Assembly: GCA_020073345.1 (NCBI GenBank)
Contig: JAIQFI010000012.1
Coordinates: forward strand, 1-64,000
Source of the DNA: Terriglobia bacterium
Lineage (GTDB): Bacteria; Acidobacteriota; Terriglobia; Bryobacterales; Bryobacteraceae
DNA length: 64,000 nucleotides
Direction: 5' to 3'
Shown here: piece after piece, positions 34,822 through 43,787 of the stretch
How positions within the stretch are numbered: the first letter of the stretch is position 1
Layout of the letters: each line of letters opens with the position of its first letter
Notes under the pieces: model-generated
Database searches by the model: none
The model's input: only the letters and a program-made list of their open reading frames with translations
What the model was told of the DNA's origin: nothing
Made by a program: the position numbers and the translations under genes

Positions 34822-35634
34822 GTGAAGCAGGTTGTACTGCTCGCTATCAGCGCCGTTTTCGGAATTCCCACCGAAGTTCGCGCGCAAGACGCAACGGATA
34901 TCATCCGGCGCTCGGTGGAGCGCGATGCAAACAACTTCGAGCGCTTCAAGAACTATACGTTCCTGGAACGCGTCGAGGAGCGCCGCTACGGCCGCAGCGG
35001 CAACCTGTCTTCCAAGGAGATCCAGACGTACGAGTTTATGGTCCTGGGCGGCCGTCCTTATGGAAAGCTGGTGGAGCGCGACGACAAGCCTCTGCCCGCC
35101 AAGGAAGCCCGCAAGGAGCAGGAAAAAGTGGACAAGGAATCGGTCAAGCGCCAGCGCGAGTCTGCATCCGACAAAGCCAAAGAAGACAAGGACCGGGCCG
35201 AAGAGCGCCGCTATCTGCGCGAAATTCCCGAAGCGTTCAACCTGACGGTGCAGGGTACGGAACAGATCGGCAGCCGGCCGATGTGGATCATTGGAGCGCA
35301 ACCCAAGCCCGGCTATAGGCCGAAACTGAAGCGCGCCGAAATTCTCACTCACCTGCGCGGCAAGATCTGGGTGGACCAGGCCGACTATCAATGGGTGAAA
35401 ACCGAGGCGGAAGTGATCGATCCGATTTCGTTCGGCCTGGGGCTGGTCCGGCTCGCGCCGGGAAGTGTATTGAACTTCGATCAAGTCCGCGTGAACGACG
35501 AAGTCTGGCTTCCGGCGCACATCAGCGTGCGGGCCGACGCCCGTCTGGCGTACCTGCGCAAGCTGCGCGAGGAGCTGGATGTAACCTATCGCGACTACCG
35601 GAAGTTCCAGGCTGATTCGAAAATCGTCGAGTAG
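34822..35634 (+). CDS. secreted charged protein, possibly LolA-like outer-membrane fold
   Basis: A 270-residue protein from a GTG start with a signal peptide (QVVLLAISAVFGIPTEVRAQ). Residues 85-135 are a highly charged Lys/Glu/Arg helix (KEARKEQEKVDKESVKRQRE). The rest is beta-rich: TYEFMVLGGRPYGKLVERDD, LTVQGTEQIGSRPMWIIGAQ, LRGKIWVDQADYQWVKTEAE, LNFDQVRVNDEVWLPAHISV. That order of strands (read-out of a calculated value, IWVD..., WLP...) is what LolA/LolB-type or outer-membrane lipoprotein-sorting proteins look like, but I cannot claim the family. CATAAT ends 6 bases before the start. It follows the small kinase gene by 7 bases. Confidence 0.72.
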   Translation: MKQVVLLAISAVFGIPTEVRAQDATDIIRRSVERDANNFERFKNYTFLERVEERRYGRSGNLSSKEIQTYEFMVLGGRPYGKLVERDDKPLPAKEARKEQEKVDKESVKRQRESASDKAKEDKDRAEERRYLREIPEAFNLTVQGTEQIGSRPMWIIGAQPKPGYRPKLKRAEILTHLRGKIWVDQADYQWVKTEAEVIDPISFGLGLVRLAPGSVLNFDQVRVNDEVWLPAHISVRADARLAYLRKLREELDVTYRDYRKFQADSKIVE

Positions 35635-35636
35635 CC

Positions 35637-36398
35637 CTATTCCCAGGAACGCACCAGCAACCATAAGCTCATGATCCAGGCGAACACCAGCACCGCCCGC
35701 CGCGCGGTCTCCGGGGTTAGCCGTTGCACGGCGTGGGCGCCCCAGTAACCGCCGATGAGTGTACAGATCAACATCGGAATCGCCAGGCGCCAGACCACGA
35801 TGCCTTTCACAACAAACGCGGCTACAGCCAGCGTGTTCACGCCGGTGGCGCACCACATCCGCAGGCCGGCCGATTCCTGCACGCCGATGTGCGCGGCGAT
35901 CAGGAATAGCACGATCATCAACACGCCCATCCCCGCGCCGAAGTAGCCGCCGTAGATGGAAATCGCCAGCGTGCCGGCGTAGAGTAGTTCAGTGTGAACC
36001 CGGCCCGAAGTATGCGCACTGGCGAAGCCGCGGAGCTGGTTGGACAACGTGAATACCAGCGACGCACCGATCATCAGGTACGGGACGATCTTGGCGAATC
36101 GTTCGCTGGAAGTGTGCAGCAGCAACTGGCTGCCCGCCACGCCCCCTGCCACGCTGATCAGGACCAGCGTCCAAAACAGTTTACCGGTGACTGGACGCCG
36201 GTACACCAAGGCGGAGGCGATTCCGCCCGGCAGCGTGATGACCGAAGACGTAGCATTCGCCATGATGGGATCGACTCCCGCGAACACCAGCGCTGGAAAA
36301 ATGATGAACGTTCCACCGCCCGCCAGCGCGTTGGCGATACCGGCCGCAGTGGCGGCGGCCCGCAGAATGATCCAGGAGAGCGGCGAGATGGGGTTCAA
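35637..36398 (-). CDS. TSUP-family (TauE/SafE) permease
   Basis: A 253-residue membrane protein with about eight helices in two homologous halves. The first half has GIANALAGGGTFIIFPALVF and NATSSVITLPGGIASALVY; the second has YGGYFGAGMGVLMIVLFLIA and MWCATGVNTLAVAAFVVKG. This is the TSUP family, which moves sulfite, sulfoacetate or related organosulfur anions. The start is TTG at 36398 with GGGGAG 3 bases upstream. It converges closely with the gene on its left. Substrate unknown. Confidence 0.9.
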   Translation of the reverse strand: MNPISPLSWIILRAAATAAGIANALAGGGTFIIFPALVFAGVDPIMANATSSVITLPGGIASALVYRRPVTGKLFWTLVLISVAGGVAGSQLLLHTSSERFAKIVPYLMIGASLVFTLSNQLRGFASAHTSGRVHTELLYAGTLAISIYGGYFGAGMGVLMIVLFLIAAHIGVQESAGLRMWCATGVNTLAVAAFVVKGIVVWRLAIPMLICTLIGGYWGAHAVQRLTPETARRAVLVFAWIMSLWLLVRSWE

Positions 36399-36455
36399 GA
36401 ACTCCCCATCCTAACGCAGGTAACACACAGGTTAACCAGGGGGTAAGATGGTGGC

Positions 36456-37088
36456 GTGCCGGAACCAACCTTCAATGACCCCCGCGTTGCGCTCAACCGG
36501 ATTTATACCAGAGGTGGCGATCAGGGCGAAACCGGACTGGCGGGCGGCCAGCGAGTCCCCAAGGATTCCCCGCGCATCGAGACCTATGGCACCGTGGACG
36601 AGCTGAACGCCTTCGTCGGGCTGGCTGCGGTGACTTGCGGCGAGGAAACGGCGCGCTCCCTGCGGCTCGGCAGGCTGCTGGATATCCTCCGCAGGGTACA
36701 ACATGAGCTATTTAACCTGGGTTCCCAGCTTTCGACGTTACCGAAGGACCTCCATCCGAAACAGGCACGCATCACATCCGCCGAGATCGAACAACTGGAA
36801 CGCGAAATCGATGCGATGAACGAGGAGTTGCCGGCGCTCCGCAGCTTTGTGCTGCCGGGAGGAACCAGACTGAACGCCGAGTTGCACGCCGCGCGAACCA
36901 TCTGCCGGCGCGCGGAACGATTGACCGTGGCGCTCGCGCGGGTAGAAGAGACGTCGCCCGACGCGGTTCGATACCTGAACCGCTTGAGCGATGCCCTGTT
37001 CGTATGGAGCCGCTGGGCGAGTCACGTGATGGGCGTGCCGGAAGTGCTGTGGGAGCCCAATCGCGCCGCGTCGGGCCAGAAAGACTGA
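36456..37088 (+). CDS. corrinoid adenosyltransferase, PduO type
   Basis: A 210-residue ATP:cob(I)alamin adenosyltransferase that makes adenosylcobalamin. It has the PduO/MMAB signature RIYTRGGDQGETGLAGGQRV with ATP-binding residues, RIETYGTVDELNAFVGLA, RVQHELFNLGSQLST, FVLPGGTRLNAELHAARTIC and YLNRLSDALFVWSRWASH. The start is GTG. No cobalamin riboswitch or B12-dependent enzyme is next to it. It converges with the beta-propeller gene, stops 1 base apart. Confidence 0.93.
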   Translation: MPEPTFNDPRVALNRIYTRGGDQGETGLAGGQRVPKDSPRIETYGTVDELNAFVGLAAVTCGEETARSLRLGRLLDILRRVQHELFNLGSQLSTLPKDLHPKQARITSAEIEQLEREIDAMNEELPALRSFVLPGGTRLNAELHAARTICRRAERLTVALARVEETSPDAVRYLNRLSDALFVWSRWASHVMGVPEVLWEPNRAASGQKD

Positions 37089-37089
37089 A

Positions 37090-38019
37090 TCAGCGCGGCT
37101 TGCGGAAAAAGGAGTAGCCGCTGGGATTCGATCCGCCGCAGCAGCCGCTCGCGACCAGCTCTCCTGCTTCGCTCACGTCGATCGAATGGGGGCCCGGTGA
37201 CTCGATCTGGCCCAGAATTTTCCCGGTCGCCAGGTCGACTTTGAGGATGGCAGGTTTCGTCTGGCTTTCTTTGGTTAACATGGTCGAGACCCACAGCGCG
37301 CCGCCGACAACTTTTAGCGCAAACGGGCGGCCGAGGTTAGTCCACTCGCCCAGATAATGTCCGTCCAGATCGAAGCGCTGCACGCGGGTGTTTCCCCGGT
37401 CGGCTACGTAAAGAGTTCTTCCCTCGTAGGCGATCCCATGGGGAATTTGAAACTGCCCCGGCCCGGTTCCGGCGCTGCCCCATACCTTCACGCGCTTGCC
37501 GTCGGCTGTATATTCCAGAATGCGCGCGTTGCCGTAGCCATCGGAGATGAACAGCCGCCCGTTGGGGCCGAAGGCGATATCGGTGGTGCCGCACAAAGTC
37601 GGGAATGCGCATTTGTCGCCGGTGGCGATTTCGCCCACCGAAATCTCCTGCAGTTTTTTCCCTTCCGATGTGAACTTCAGGATCACGGAGCTCCCCGCGT
37701 CCACGGTCCAGACGTTGCCGTCCGCATCCACGCGCACGCTGTGCGGCACGGTGAACATGCCCTTGCCCCAGGAACGCAGCGTCTTGCCTGCCTTGTCGAC
37801 GGCGATTACCGGATCGGCTTTATCGCCGCGCTGCAGGACATAAATGACCCCGCTCCGGGCTGTGCTCTGATCGAGCGCAACCGACGAAACCGTTCCGACT
37901 GAATTCAGCGGGACTTGTTCCAGAGGCAGCCGGGGCGCGTCTTGCGCCCTCGCAACGCCACACGCGGTAAAGGCTAGAGCAAAAGCGAGAGCCTTGCTAC
38001 CGGATGTGCTCTCGAACAT
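37090..38019 (-). CDS. secreted beta-propeller protein (NHL/peptidyl-alpha-hydroxyglycine lyase-like)
   Basis: A 309-residue protein with a signal peptide (ALAFALAFTACGVARA) followed by a six-bladed propeller built from NHL-like repeats: VPHSVRVDADGNVWTVDAGS, TTDIAFGPNGRLFISDGYGN, IPHGIAYEGRTLYVADRGNT with RVQRFDLDGHYLGEW. This resembles the lyase part of peptidylglycine amidating enzymes, which occurs alone in many bacteria with unknown substrates. The C-terminus has a CCGGSNPSG motif. A TAGAGT stands 6 bases before its ATG. It lies immediately upstream of no co-directional partner except the epimerase gene 12 bases behind it. Confidence 0.82.
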   Translation of the reverse strand: MFESTSGSKALAFALAFTACGVARAQDAPRLPLEQVPLNSVGTVSSVALDQSTARSGVIYVLQRGDKADPVIAVDKAGKTLRSWGKGMFTVPHSVRVDADGNVWTVDAGSSVILKFTSEGKKLQEISVGEIATGDKCAFPTLCGTTDIAFGPNGRLFISDGYGNARILEYTADGKRVKVWGSAGTGPGQFQIPHGIAYEGRTLYVADRGNTRVQRFDLDGHYLGEWTNLGRPFALKVVGGALWVSTMLTKESQTKPAILKVDLATGKILGQIESPGPHSIDVSEAGELVASGCCGGSNPSGYSFFRKPR

Positions 38020-38031
38020 GAGTAGACTCTA

Positions 38032-38877
38032 TCACGCTCCGCGGACAAGTTGAGCCAGTACGGCGAAGATGTCCGGATGCTGGAAGACGAAGCCCGCGCG
38101 CTGCGCGGCGTCGGGAAGGACCCGCTGGCTGGCCAACAGTACCTCGGACATCTCGCCAAACATCCATCGCAGGGCGAACGCGGGGACCGAAAAGATCGCC
38201 GGGCGATGCACGGCCTCGGCTAAAGCCCGGGTGAATTCGCGATTCGTCACCGGAAAGGGCGAAGTGGCGTTGAATGCTCCACGCACGGTGGATTCCTTGA
38301 TCAAGAAAGCGATCAGCGCGACGAGGTCATCCACGTGGATCCACGACATCCACTGGTATCCGCTGCCGAGCCGCCCGCCTACACCCAGCCGGAATGGAGG
38401 AAGCATCCGCGCCAGCGCGCCTCCGTTTGGCCCCAGCACCATGCCGATGCGCAGCCGCGCCACACGAACACCCAAGGGCTCGGCTGCTTGCGCTTCTTCT
38501 TCCCAGGCCACGGCGACCCGGCCCAGGAAATCATCGGCGGACGGCGCTGATTCAGTCAGGATTTCATCACCGCGCGAGCCGTAGTATCCCACGGCCGACG
38601 CGCTGATCAGGACCTGTGGGGGCTGTTCGCGCATGGCTGCCACCAGGGCCCGCGTGCCCTCGACGCGGCTCCGCTTGATTTTGTCGCGTGCGGTTGCGGT
38701 CCAGCGCTGCGCTACGGGCTCTCCCGCCAGATGGACGACGGCATTGACGCCCGCGAGCGCGCCGGGCTCGATCCCGCCACGCAAAGAAACGGAGCGTACG
38801 ATATGACCGGAGCTCCGAAGGTGTTCGGCAACCGCGCGTCCGATAAATCCCGAGGCTCCGGTAATGGCGACGTTCAT
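38032..38877 (-). CDS. TIGR01777-type NAD-dependent epimerase/dehydratase
   Basis: A 281-residue short-chain dehydrogenase-like protein of the YfcH/SDR39U1 group. The cofactor motif is VAITGASGFIGRAVAEHL, followed by AVVHLAGEPVAQRWTATARD, the family mark ISASAVGYYGSRGDEILTES, RIGMVLGPNGGALARMLPPF and WMSWIHVDDLVALIAFLI. The C-terminal DUF1731-like segment is FALRWMFGEMSEVLLASQRV. In bacteria its function is not established; division-site or lipid roles have been suggested for relatives. It probably forms an operon with the propeller gene downstream. Confidence 0.93.
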   Translation of the reverse strand: MNVAITGASGFIGRAVAEHLRSSGHIVRSVSLRGGIEPGALAGVNAVVHLAGEPVAQRWTATARDKIKRSRVEGTRALVAAMREQPPQVLISASAVGYYGSRGDEILTESAPSADDFLGRVAVAWEEEAQAAEPLGVRVARLRIGMVLGPNGGALARMLPPFRLGVGGRLGSGYQWMSWIHVDDLVALIAFLIKESTVRGAFNATSPFPVTNREFTRALAEAVHRPAIFSVPAFALRWMFGEMSEVLLASQRVLPDAAQRAGFVFQHPDIFAVLAQLVRGA

Positions 38878-38885
38878 TCCGGTAA

Positions 38886-38891
38886 TTTATA
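38886..38891 (-). promoter_or_regulatory. candidate -10 box for the epimerase gene
   Basis: Read on the minus strand, TATAAA (in CTATATAAATTACC) ends 8 bases before the ATG at 38877. No Shine-Dalgarno precedes the start, suggesting a leaderless or very short leader. Confidence 0.4.
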
Positions 38892-38927
38892 TAGAGTCGC
38901 ACGGCTTACCGGACGGAAAGGAGCCTC

Positions 38928-39587
38928 ATGTTCATCGGTCACATGGCAGTCGGTTTTGCCTCGAAACGTTTGGCTCCGCAGGCATCGCTGGGCGTACTGA
39001 TGGCGGCGCCCATGGCGCTCGATCTGCTGTGGCCGCTGTTCCTGCTGGCCGGCTGGGAGCAGGTCCGCATCGATCCCGGGAACACTGCGTTCACCCCGCT
39101 GAATTTCGTTTCGTATCCGTATTCGCACAGTTTGGCAATGTCGGCAGTATGGGGAGCCTTGTTCGCCCTGCTGTATTGGCTCGTCACGCGCTACGCAGCC
39201 GGGGCCGTGGTGATCGGTTTCGGCGTGGTCAGCCACTGGATTCTGGACTTTGTCACGCACCGGCCGGATCTGCCCCTGTACCCGGGAGGAACGGCGCGTC
39301 TCGGGCTGGGACTTTGGAATTCCGTGGCGGGCACCATCGCGGTGGAGAGCGTGATGTTCGCGGCCGGCGTATGGATCTATGCCTCGATTACCCGGGCGCA
39401 CGACCGCGCGGGCACCTACGGCTTCAGGGCGTTCGTGGCGTTCGCGGTTGTGGGTTACTTTGCCAATGCTTTCGGTGCGCCACCGCCCAGCGCGGAGTTT
39501 CTGGCGAGGTTCAGCCTGGGAATCGGGCTTATTCCGCTGTGGGCGTGGTGGTTTGACCGCCATCAGGAGCCCATTTCGCCTGCATGA
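38928..39587 (+). CDS. YdjM/LexA-regulated-hydrolase-like membrane protein
   Basis: A 219-residue protein with about six hydrophobic helices. It starts MFIGHMAVGFASKRLAPQAS, with His and Asp/Glu residues that recur in the YdjM/DUF457 family of putative membrane metal-dependent hydrolases: GHMAVGFA, VSYPYSHSLAMSAVWG and GVVSHWILDFVTHRPDLPL. Metal binding by these His/Asp clusters is likely. A clear AAGGAG lies 4 bases before the ATG, unlike many neighbours. It is divergent from the epimerase gene. Function unknown. Confidence 0.82.
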   Translation: MFIGHMAVGFASKRLAPQASLGVLMAAPMALDLLWPLFLLAGWEQVRIDPGNTAFTPLNFVSYPYSHSLAMSAVWGALFALLYWLVTRYAAGAVVIGFGVVSHWILDFVTHRPDLPLYPGGTARLGLGLWNSVAGTIAVESVMFAAGVWIYASITRAHDRAGTYGFRAFVAFAVVGYFANAFGAPPPSAEFLARFSLGIGLIPLWAWWFDRHQEPISPA

Positions 39588-39618
39588 GAAGATAGTGTCC
39601 GACACGTAGATGTAAGAC

Positions 39619-40692
39619 ATGCGCTGGACCAATCGCGCCCAAATCCTGTGGAGCTTCTTGCGAGGCGCTGAACGTGTGCCCGCGCTCCCGGTAGAGTACA
39701 TCGTCGAAACGACGGCGAAGTGCAACCTCTACTGCCCCATGTGCCCCCGCGAGACCCATAAGCAGCCCAAAGAAGACATGACCGACCAGATCTTCGAGCG
39801 TCTGGTGGAGGGCGCGGCCCGCACCGGCGAGCATATGATGCTGATCGGCCTGGGCGAACCCTTCATGGACCGCAAGATCTTCGAGCGCATCGAATTCTGC
39901 CAGCGGCACGGTGTCGCCACGCTGCTTTCGACCAACGGCACGTTTCTGGATGAAGCCATGGCGGCCCGGCTGCTCGATTCGCGCTTGCAGCACATTACGC
40001 TGAGCTTCGACGGAGCGTCGAAAGAAACCTTTGAACACTTTCGCAAGGGCGCGCGCTTTGAAAAAGTCCGCGACAATTTCGTGCGGTTCTGCCGCATGAA
40101 ACACGCCCGCGGCGCGAAGCTGCAGATCGTGGTGCAAATGGTTCGCATGCCGGGGAACGCGGATGAAGTAGGCGAGTTCCGGCGTTTCTGGAGCCAGATT
40201 GAGGGCGTCGACCAAGTGAGGGTCAAGGAAGACGAAACAAACCTGGTGCAGCCGGAAAACTCGAAACGCGCGACCAGCATCAAGCGGCGCTGCCACTACT
40301 TGTGGCGCGGGGCGATGTATGTCAAGCACGACGGCCGCGTGTTTCCCTGCTGCCAGAGTTATGCTCTCGACGGCGCTCCCGTGGGCGACCTGCGGGAGCA
40401 GCCGCTGGAGGACATTTTCAATTCCGACGAAATGCTGCGGCTGCGCCGGGCGCACGTGCAAGGGCGCGCGGCCGAGATCGACATGTGCGCGCGCTGCTCC
40501 ACGCCCCTTCCGCATCCGCTGCTGGTAGCGGCCAGCCTGCTGGTCCATGGGAAGTGGGTCCGGCGCGCGATGCCCGTGGTGGAGCGTCTGATCTACAGCC
40601 GGAAACTACCCCGAACTTTGCTCTCGCAAGCAGGCGGGGAGCTGGTCCAGATTCAGGCTCGGGAGGGCGCGGCCCGCGATTCCGCGTTATGA
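39619..40692 (+). CDS. radical SAM/SPASM domain protein
   Basis: A 357-residue radical S-adenosylmethionine protein. The Fe-S cluster motif is TTAKCNLYCPMCPRETHK (CxxxCxxC), followed by GLGEPFMDRKIFERI and LLSTNGTFLDEAMAARLL. The C-terminal SPASM region has RRCHYLWRGAMYVKHDGRVF, PCCQSYALDGAPVGDLREQP and MCARCSTPLP, binding one or two extra clusters. It may modify a peptide or another enzyme; SPASM proteins can also act on glycans or heme. No precursor peptide gene was found adjacent. It starts 31 bases after the YdjM-like gene and precedes hfq. Confidence 0.9.
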   Translation: MRWTNRAQILWSFLRGAERVPALPVEYIVETTAKCNLYCPMCPRETHKQPKEDMTDQIFERLVEGAARTGEHMMLIGLGEPFMDRKIFERIEFCQRHGVATLLSTNGTFLDEAMAARLLDSRLQHITLSFDGASKETFEHFRKGARFEKVRDNFVRFCRMKHARGAKLQIVVQMVRMPGNADEVGEFRRFWSQIEGVDQVRVKEDETNLVQPENSKRATSIKRRCHYLWRGAMYVKHDGRVFPCCQSYALDGAPVGDLREQPLEDIFNSDEMLRLRRAHVQGRAAEIDMCARCSTPLPHPLLVAASLLVHGKWVRRAMPVVERLIYSRKLPRTLLSQAGGELVQIQAREGAARDSAL

Positions 40693-40782
40693 TGGAGACG
40701 AACCGATGCACCTTCGCCCGCGCGGGGAGGCTTGAGCGGGGCCCCGTAAAGGCCTTTTTTGGGATACAAGGAGCAGCTCCCA

Positions 40783-41067
40783 ATGGAAAAACAGGCGCAA
40801 AACATACAAGAAGCATTCTTAAATAACGCGCGCAAAGACAAAACCTTCCTCACCATCTATCTGATGAGCGGTGTGAAACTCTCGGGCAAAATCAAAAGCT
40901 TCGATAAGTACTCGGTCGTCTTGGAGACCAACAACCAGGAGCAACTCATCTTCAAGCACGCGATCTCTACGGTCGTAGTTTCGCGGCCGTTCCACGCGGG
41001 AGCGCATTCAAGCGCCGCGGCCGGATCGCACGCCGCTCCCGGAACGCCGGTCGAGCCGGCCACCTAG
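40783..41067 (+). CDS. hfq: RNA chaperone Hfq
   Basis: A 94-residue Sm-like protein. Starting at the ATG at 40783 (AAGGAG 9 bases upstream at 40768-40773) it reads [20 protein letters not shown], then the Sm1 motif [20 protein letters not shown] and the Sm2 motif [11 protein letters not shown], with the proximal-face KH motif conserved. The tail is short and Ala/Gly/Ser/His rich ([18 protein letters not shown]). Hfq forms a hexamer that pairs small RNAs with mRNAs. The in-frame TTG at 40759 is an unlikely start. hflX follows 15 bases after, the usual hfq-hflX order. Confidence 0.93.
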   Translation: MEKQAQNIQEAFLNNARKDKTFLTIYLMSGVKLSGKIKSFDKYSVVLETNNQEQLIFKHAISTVVVSRPFHAGAHSSAAAGSHAAPGTPVEPAT

Positions 41068-41082
41068 CCGGAAAGCAGGCGT

Positions 41083-42399
41083 TTGGCCACGGAAATCGCG
41101 CTATTAGTGGGCCTGAAACTGAGCGGGCAAAAAGCGCGTTCAGCGGCCGCGTTAATCAGCGCGGAAGAATCCCTGGAGGAACTGGCAGTCCTGGCCGCCA
41201 CGGCGGGCGCGACAGTCGCCGATCGCTCCATCCAGACGAGGCCGCGCGCCGCTGCGGCCACGCTGATCGGTTCGGGCAAAGTCGACGAACTCAAGACGCA
41301 GGTCCACTTTCACGACGCGTCCGTGGTGATCTTCGACCAGGAGCTCTCTCCGACGCAGCAACGCAATTTAGAGAAGGCGCTCGACGTCAAGGTCCTCGAC
41401 CGGACCCAGCTTATTTTGGACATCTTCGCCCGGCGTGCGCGGACCCGCGAAGGCCAGTTGCAAGTAGAGCTGGCGCAGTTGAATTATCTGCTGCCCCGGC
41501 TTACGGGACACGGCGCGGCGATGTCCCGGCTGGGCGGCGGCATCGGCACGCGCGGACCGGGTGAAACCAAACTCGAAACCGACCGGCGGCGCATTCACCA
41601 GCGCATTCAGGCCATCGAGCGCGGCCTGGAGCGCGTGCGCGGCGGGCGCACCACACAGCGGCAGCAGAGGCAGGCGGTCCCGCTGGCGACGCTGGCTCTA
41701 GTGGGCTACACCAATGCTGGGAAATCGACCCTGTTCAACCGGCTGACCGGAGCCGGCGTTCTAGCGGACGCCAAAATGTTCGCTACCCTGGATCCAACCG
41801 TCCGGCACATCGTGCTGCCCTCCAAACGCCACGTGCTGGTGAGCGATACGGTCGGGTTCATTCGCAACCTGCCGACAACGCTGATCCGGGCTTTCCGCGC
41901 CACGCTCGAAGAAGTGGTCGAGTCCGAGCTGCTGCTGCACGTAGTGGACGCGAGTTCTGCGTCGGCCGAAGAGCAGACCGCGCATGTTCTCGCCACTCTG
42001 AACGAGATCGGCCCGGGCGAGACGCCGCAGATTCTGGTGCTCAACAAAATCGACCTGGTTCCCGTTGAACTTGTCAGGGGGCAACCGGACACGGCGGCCC
42101 TGGCACGGCGGATCCTGGGCGATCCGGAGCATCAGCCGGCAGGGGCGGTGGCCATCTCGGCTGCCACCGGTCAAGGATTCGAGGAGCTGCTCCAGAAAAT
42201 CGACCAGACACTGGCGGTGGATCCGCTGGCTGAGTGTGCCTTCCGCTTTCCAGTGGGTGAGGGCGGGCCGTTGCACTTGCTCCATGAGCACGCCCGCGTA
42301 ATCGCCACGCGCTACGACGAGCGATATTGTTACGTCGACGCGGTGGCGCCGGCGTCCCTCCGGCGCAAACTGAAGAGGTATGCGCTGGCCCATCGCTAG
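41083..42399 (+). CDS. hflX: ribosome-associated GTPase HflX
   Basis: A 438-residue GTPase that binds the 50S ribosomal subunit and rescues stalled ribosomes under stress. The N-terminal HflX domain includes [60 protein letters not shown] and [20 protein letters not shown]. The G domain has [20 protein letters not shown] (P loop), [17 protein letters not shown] (G3) and VLNKIDLVP (G4). It begins with TTG, with GGAAAGCAGG upstream. It forms an operon with hfq. Confidence 0.94.
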   Translation: MATEIALLVGLKLSGQKARSAAALISAEESLEELAVLAATAGATVADRSIQTRPRAAAATLIGSGKVDELKTQVHFHDASVVIFDQELSPTQQRNLEKALDVKVLDRTQLILDIFARRARTREGQLQVELAQLNYLLPRLTGHGAAMSRLGGGIGTRGPGETKLETDRRRIHQRIQAIERGLERVRGGRTTQRQQRQAVPLATLALVGYTNAGKSTLFNRLTGAGVLADAKMFATLDPTVRHIVLPSKRHVLVSDTVGFIRNLPTTLIRAFRATLEEVVESELLLHVVDASSASAEEQTAHVLATLNEIGPGETPQILVLNKIDLVPVELVRGQPDTAALARRILGDPEHQPAGAVAISAATGQGFEELLQKIDQTLAVDPLAECAFRFPVGEGGPLHLLHEHARVIATRYDERYCYVDAVAPASLRRKLKRYALAHR

Positions 42400-42421
42400 A
42401 GGGTATTATCGTTATCATCGG

Positions 42422-43081
42422 ATGAACTTGCCGAATTTACTGACGCTGCTGCGGATCTTCTTTGTGCCGCTGCTGGTAGGCGCATTGCTTGCCGACGGCA
42501 CCGGAGTAGTCTGGCTGCGGCTGGTCCCCACATCACGGGAACTGTTCGCGCTGGGGATTTTTTTGACGGCGGCGGCCACGGATCTGATCGACGGGTATCT
42601 CGCGCGGCGCTGGAAACAGGTGACCACCGTCGGCACGCTGCTCGATCCGATTGCCGACAAGCTGCTGATCTCGGCCGCTCTGATATCGCTGGTGGAGATC
42701 CAGCGCGTTCCGGCATGGATGGTGATACTCATCATCGGCCGGGAATTCGCGGTGACCGGGCTGCGGTCCATCGCGGCTTCCTCCGGCTACACCATCCGCG
42801 CCAGCGACCTTGGAAAAACCAAGATGGTGACGCAGGTGGCCGCAATCGGGTTGGTGATCGGGGGCATTCGCTGGCCGCAACTGGCAGCCTATGGGCAGTT
42901 GGCAATGTGGGCCGTGGTGGTATTCGGCTTCGTTTCCGCGGCTGCTTACTTTGGGAAATTCTGGCGCAAGGTGGACGAAGGAGTCAAATTGCGGCGACGC
43001 CGGGAACTGCTGCGGTTCGAACGGCAGCAGAAACGGGCGCAAGCGGCCATGGCTCGCAGCGGCGCGCCGGCGCAGCAATAA
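42422..43081 (+). CDS. pgsA: CDP-diacylglycerol--glycerol-3-phosphate 3-phosphatidyltransferase
   Basis: A 219-residue membrane enzyme that makes phosphatidylglycerophosphate from CDP-diacylglycerol and glycerol 3-phosphate. The CDP-alcohol phosphotransferase motif is complete (ATDLIDGYLARRWKQ, then GTLLDPIADKLL), with three Asp ligands for Mg2+. Several hydrophobic helices follow. The C-terminus is a basic tail (RRRRELLRFERQQKRAQAAM). The ATG at 42422 is 22 bases after hflX; an earlier in-frame start at 42380 lies inside hflX and is unlikely. Confidence 0.9.
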   Translation: MNLPNLLTLLRIFFVPLLVGALLADGTGVVWLRLVPTSRELFALGIFLTAAATDLIDGYLARRWKQVTTVGTLLDPIADKLLISAALISLVEIQRVPAWMVILIIGREFAVTGLRSIAASSGYTIRASDLGKTKMVTQVAAIGLVIGGIRWPQLAAYGQLAMWAVVVFGFVSAAAYFGKFWRKVDEGVKLRRRRELLRFERQQKRAQAAMARSGAPAQQ

Positions 43082-43112
43082 TTTCTGACGGGCGCGCCCG
43101 CGCCCCTGTGGG

Positions 43113-43787
43113 CTAGCTGGGAAGGTACTCGAGCAGAGTCGAATAAAACGATTTCACAAAGGCAGTGGCGGTCGCCTGAGCTTGTGCCTCGTCCCGATTC
43201 ACCACTGGAACGATCACCCGCACCAGCGCCGTGTCGGTGCGATTTAGGCGAATGGCATCCGCCATCACCCAGAATTTGGCCTTGTATTCATTGGCCACGA
43301 CACGGTCGCGGGACTGGTACCAATACAGGACCAATTGCCGCTCGCTTCCGTACGCGATCAGGTATCGATTGACGGAAATAGGGGCCGGGCGGCCGACATC
43401 GATCGCGATCTCATCCGAGGCAAGCGGAACCCATCCGGAACCCGGCAAGCAGTTCTTGGGTGAGTGGGGCGTTTTGCCATTACGCTGCGTGCGAAACGCC
43501 GCCACGAACAAGTTCGCGGCGCCCCGGCCGGTCTTCGGGCAATCCGGGGAAGCGGAATTGCAGTACATGCCGTTCAGAATATCGTCTGCCTTGAGAACAT
43601 CCAGGACTTCCTGCTCGATTACGCCGGTCTGAACCAGCGTCCAGGATCCCAGCGTGCCCGGCATTCCTTCCAGCGGGCGGCTGGGAGGCACCACTTCTGG
43701 TCGGATGGCGCTATAAAGCAGCGCGGCCTGGACCAGCAGGAGAGCTGTGACGATTCGGGCGGCGCGGGAATTCAGGAATTTAAGCAA
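43113..43787 (-). CDS. epsI: exosortase-associated EpsI-like protein
   Basis: A 224-residue protein with one N-terminal membrane helix (RIVTALLLVQAALLYSAIR) and a periplasmic domain. It matches the EpsI family that accompanies exosortases: VPPSRPLEGMPGTLGSW, YCNSASPDCPKTGR, HSPKNCLPGSGWVPLASDE, VNRYLIAYGSERQLVLYWYQ. The HSPxxCLPGSGW motif is the family mark. The start is TTG at 43787 because AAGGAG sits 7 bases upstream at 43800-43795; this start overlaps the stop of the exosortase gene. The pair is translationally coupled. Confidence 0.9.
   Translation of the reverse strand: MLKFLNSRAARIVTALLLVQAALLYSAIRPEVVPPSRPLEGMPGTLGSWTLVQTGVIEQEVLDVLKADDILNGMYCNSASPDCPKTGRGAANLFVAAFRTQRNGKTPHSPKNCLPGSGWVPLASDEIAIDVGRPAPISVNRYLIAYGSERQLVLYWYQSRDRVVANEYKAKFWVMADAIRLNRTDTALVRVIVPVVNRDEAQAQATATAFVKSFYSTLLEYLPS

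Noticed and set aside
34768-35856. Open frame of 362 codons antisense to the charged secreted protein
   Set aside because: The plus-strand protein has a signal peptide, a proper start context and operon spacing; the antisense frame crosses several gene borders.
36399-36455. Possible cobalamin riboswitch upstream of the adenosyltransferase gene
   Set aside because: The gap is only about 57 bases and has no B12-box; too short for the element.
39529-40548. Open frame of 339 codons antisense to the radical SAM gene
   Set aside because: The plus-strand frame holds CxxxCxxC and SPASM motifs; the antisense is a shadow.
40739-40758. GGCC-loop-GGCC followed by six T before hfq, terminator-like
   Set aside because: The stem is only four base pairs and lies just before the hfq ribosome site; as a terminator it would be weak, so it is not listed.
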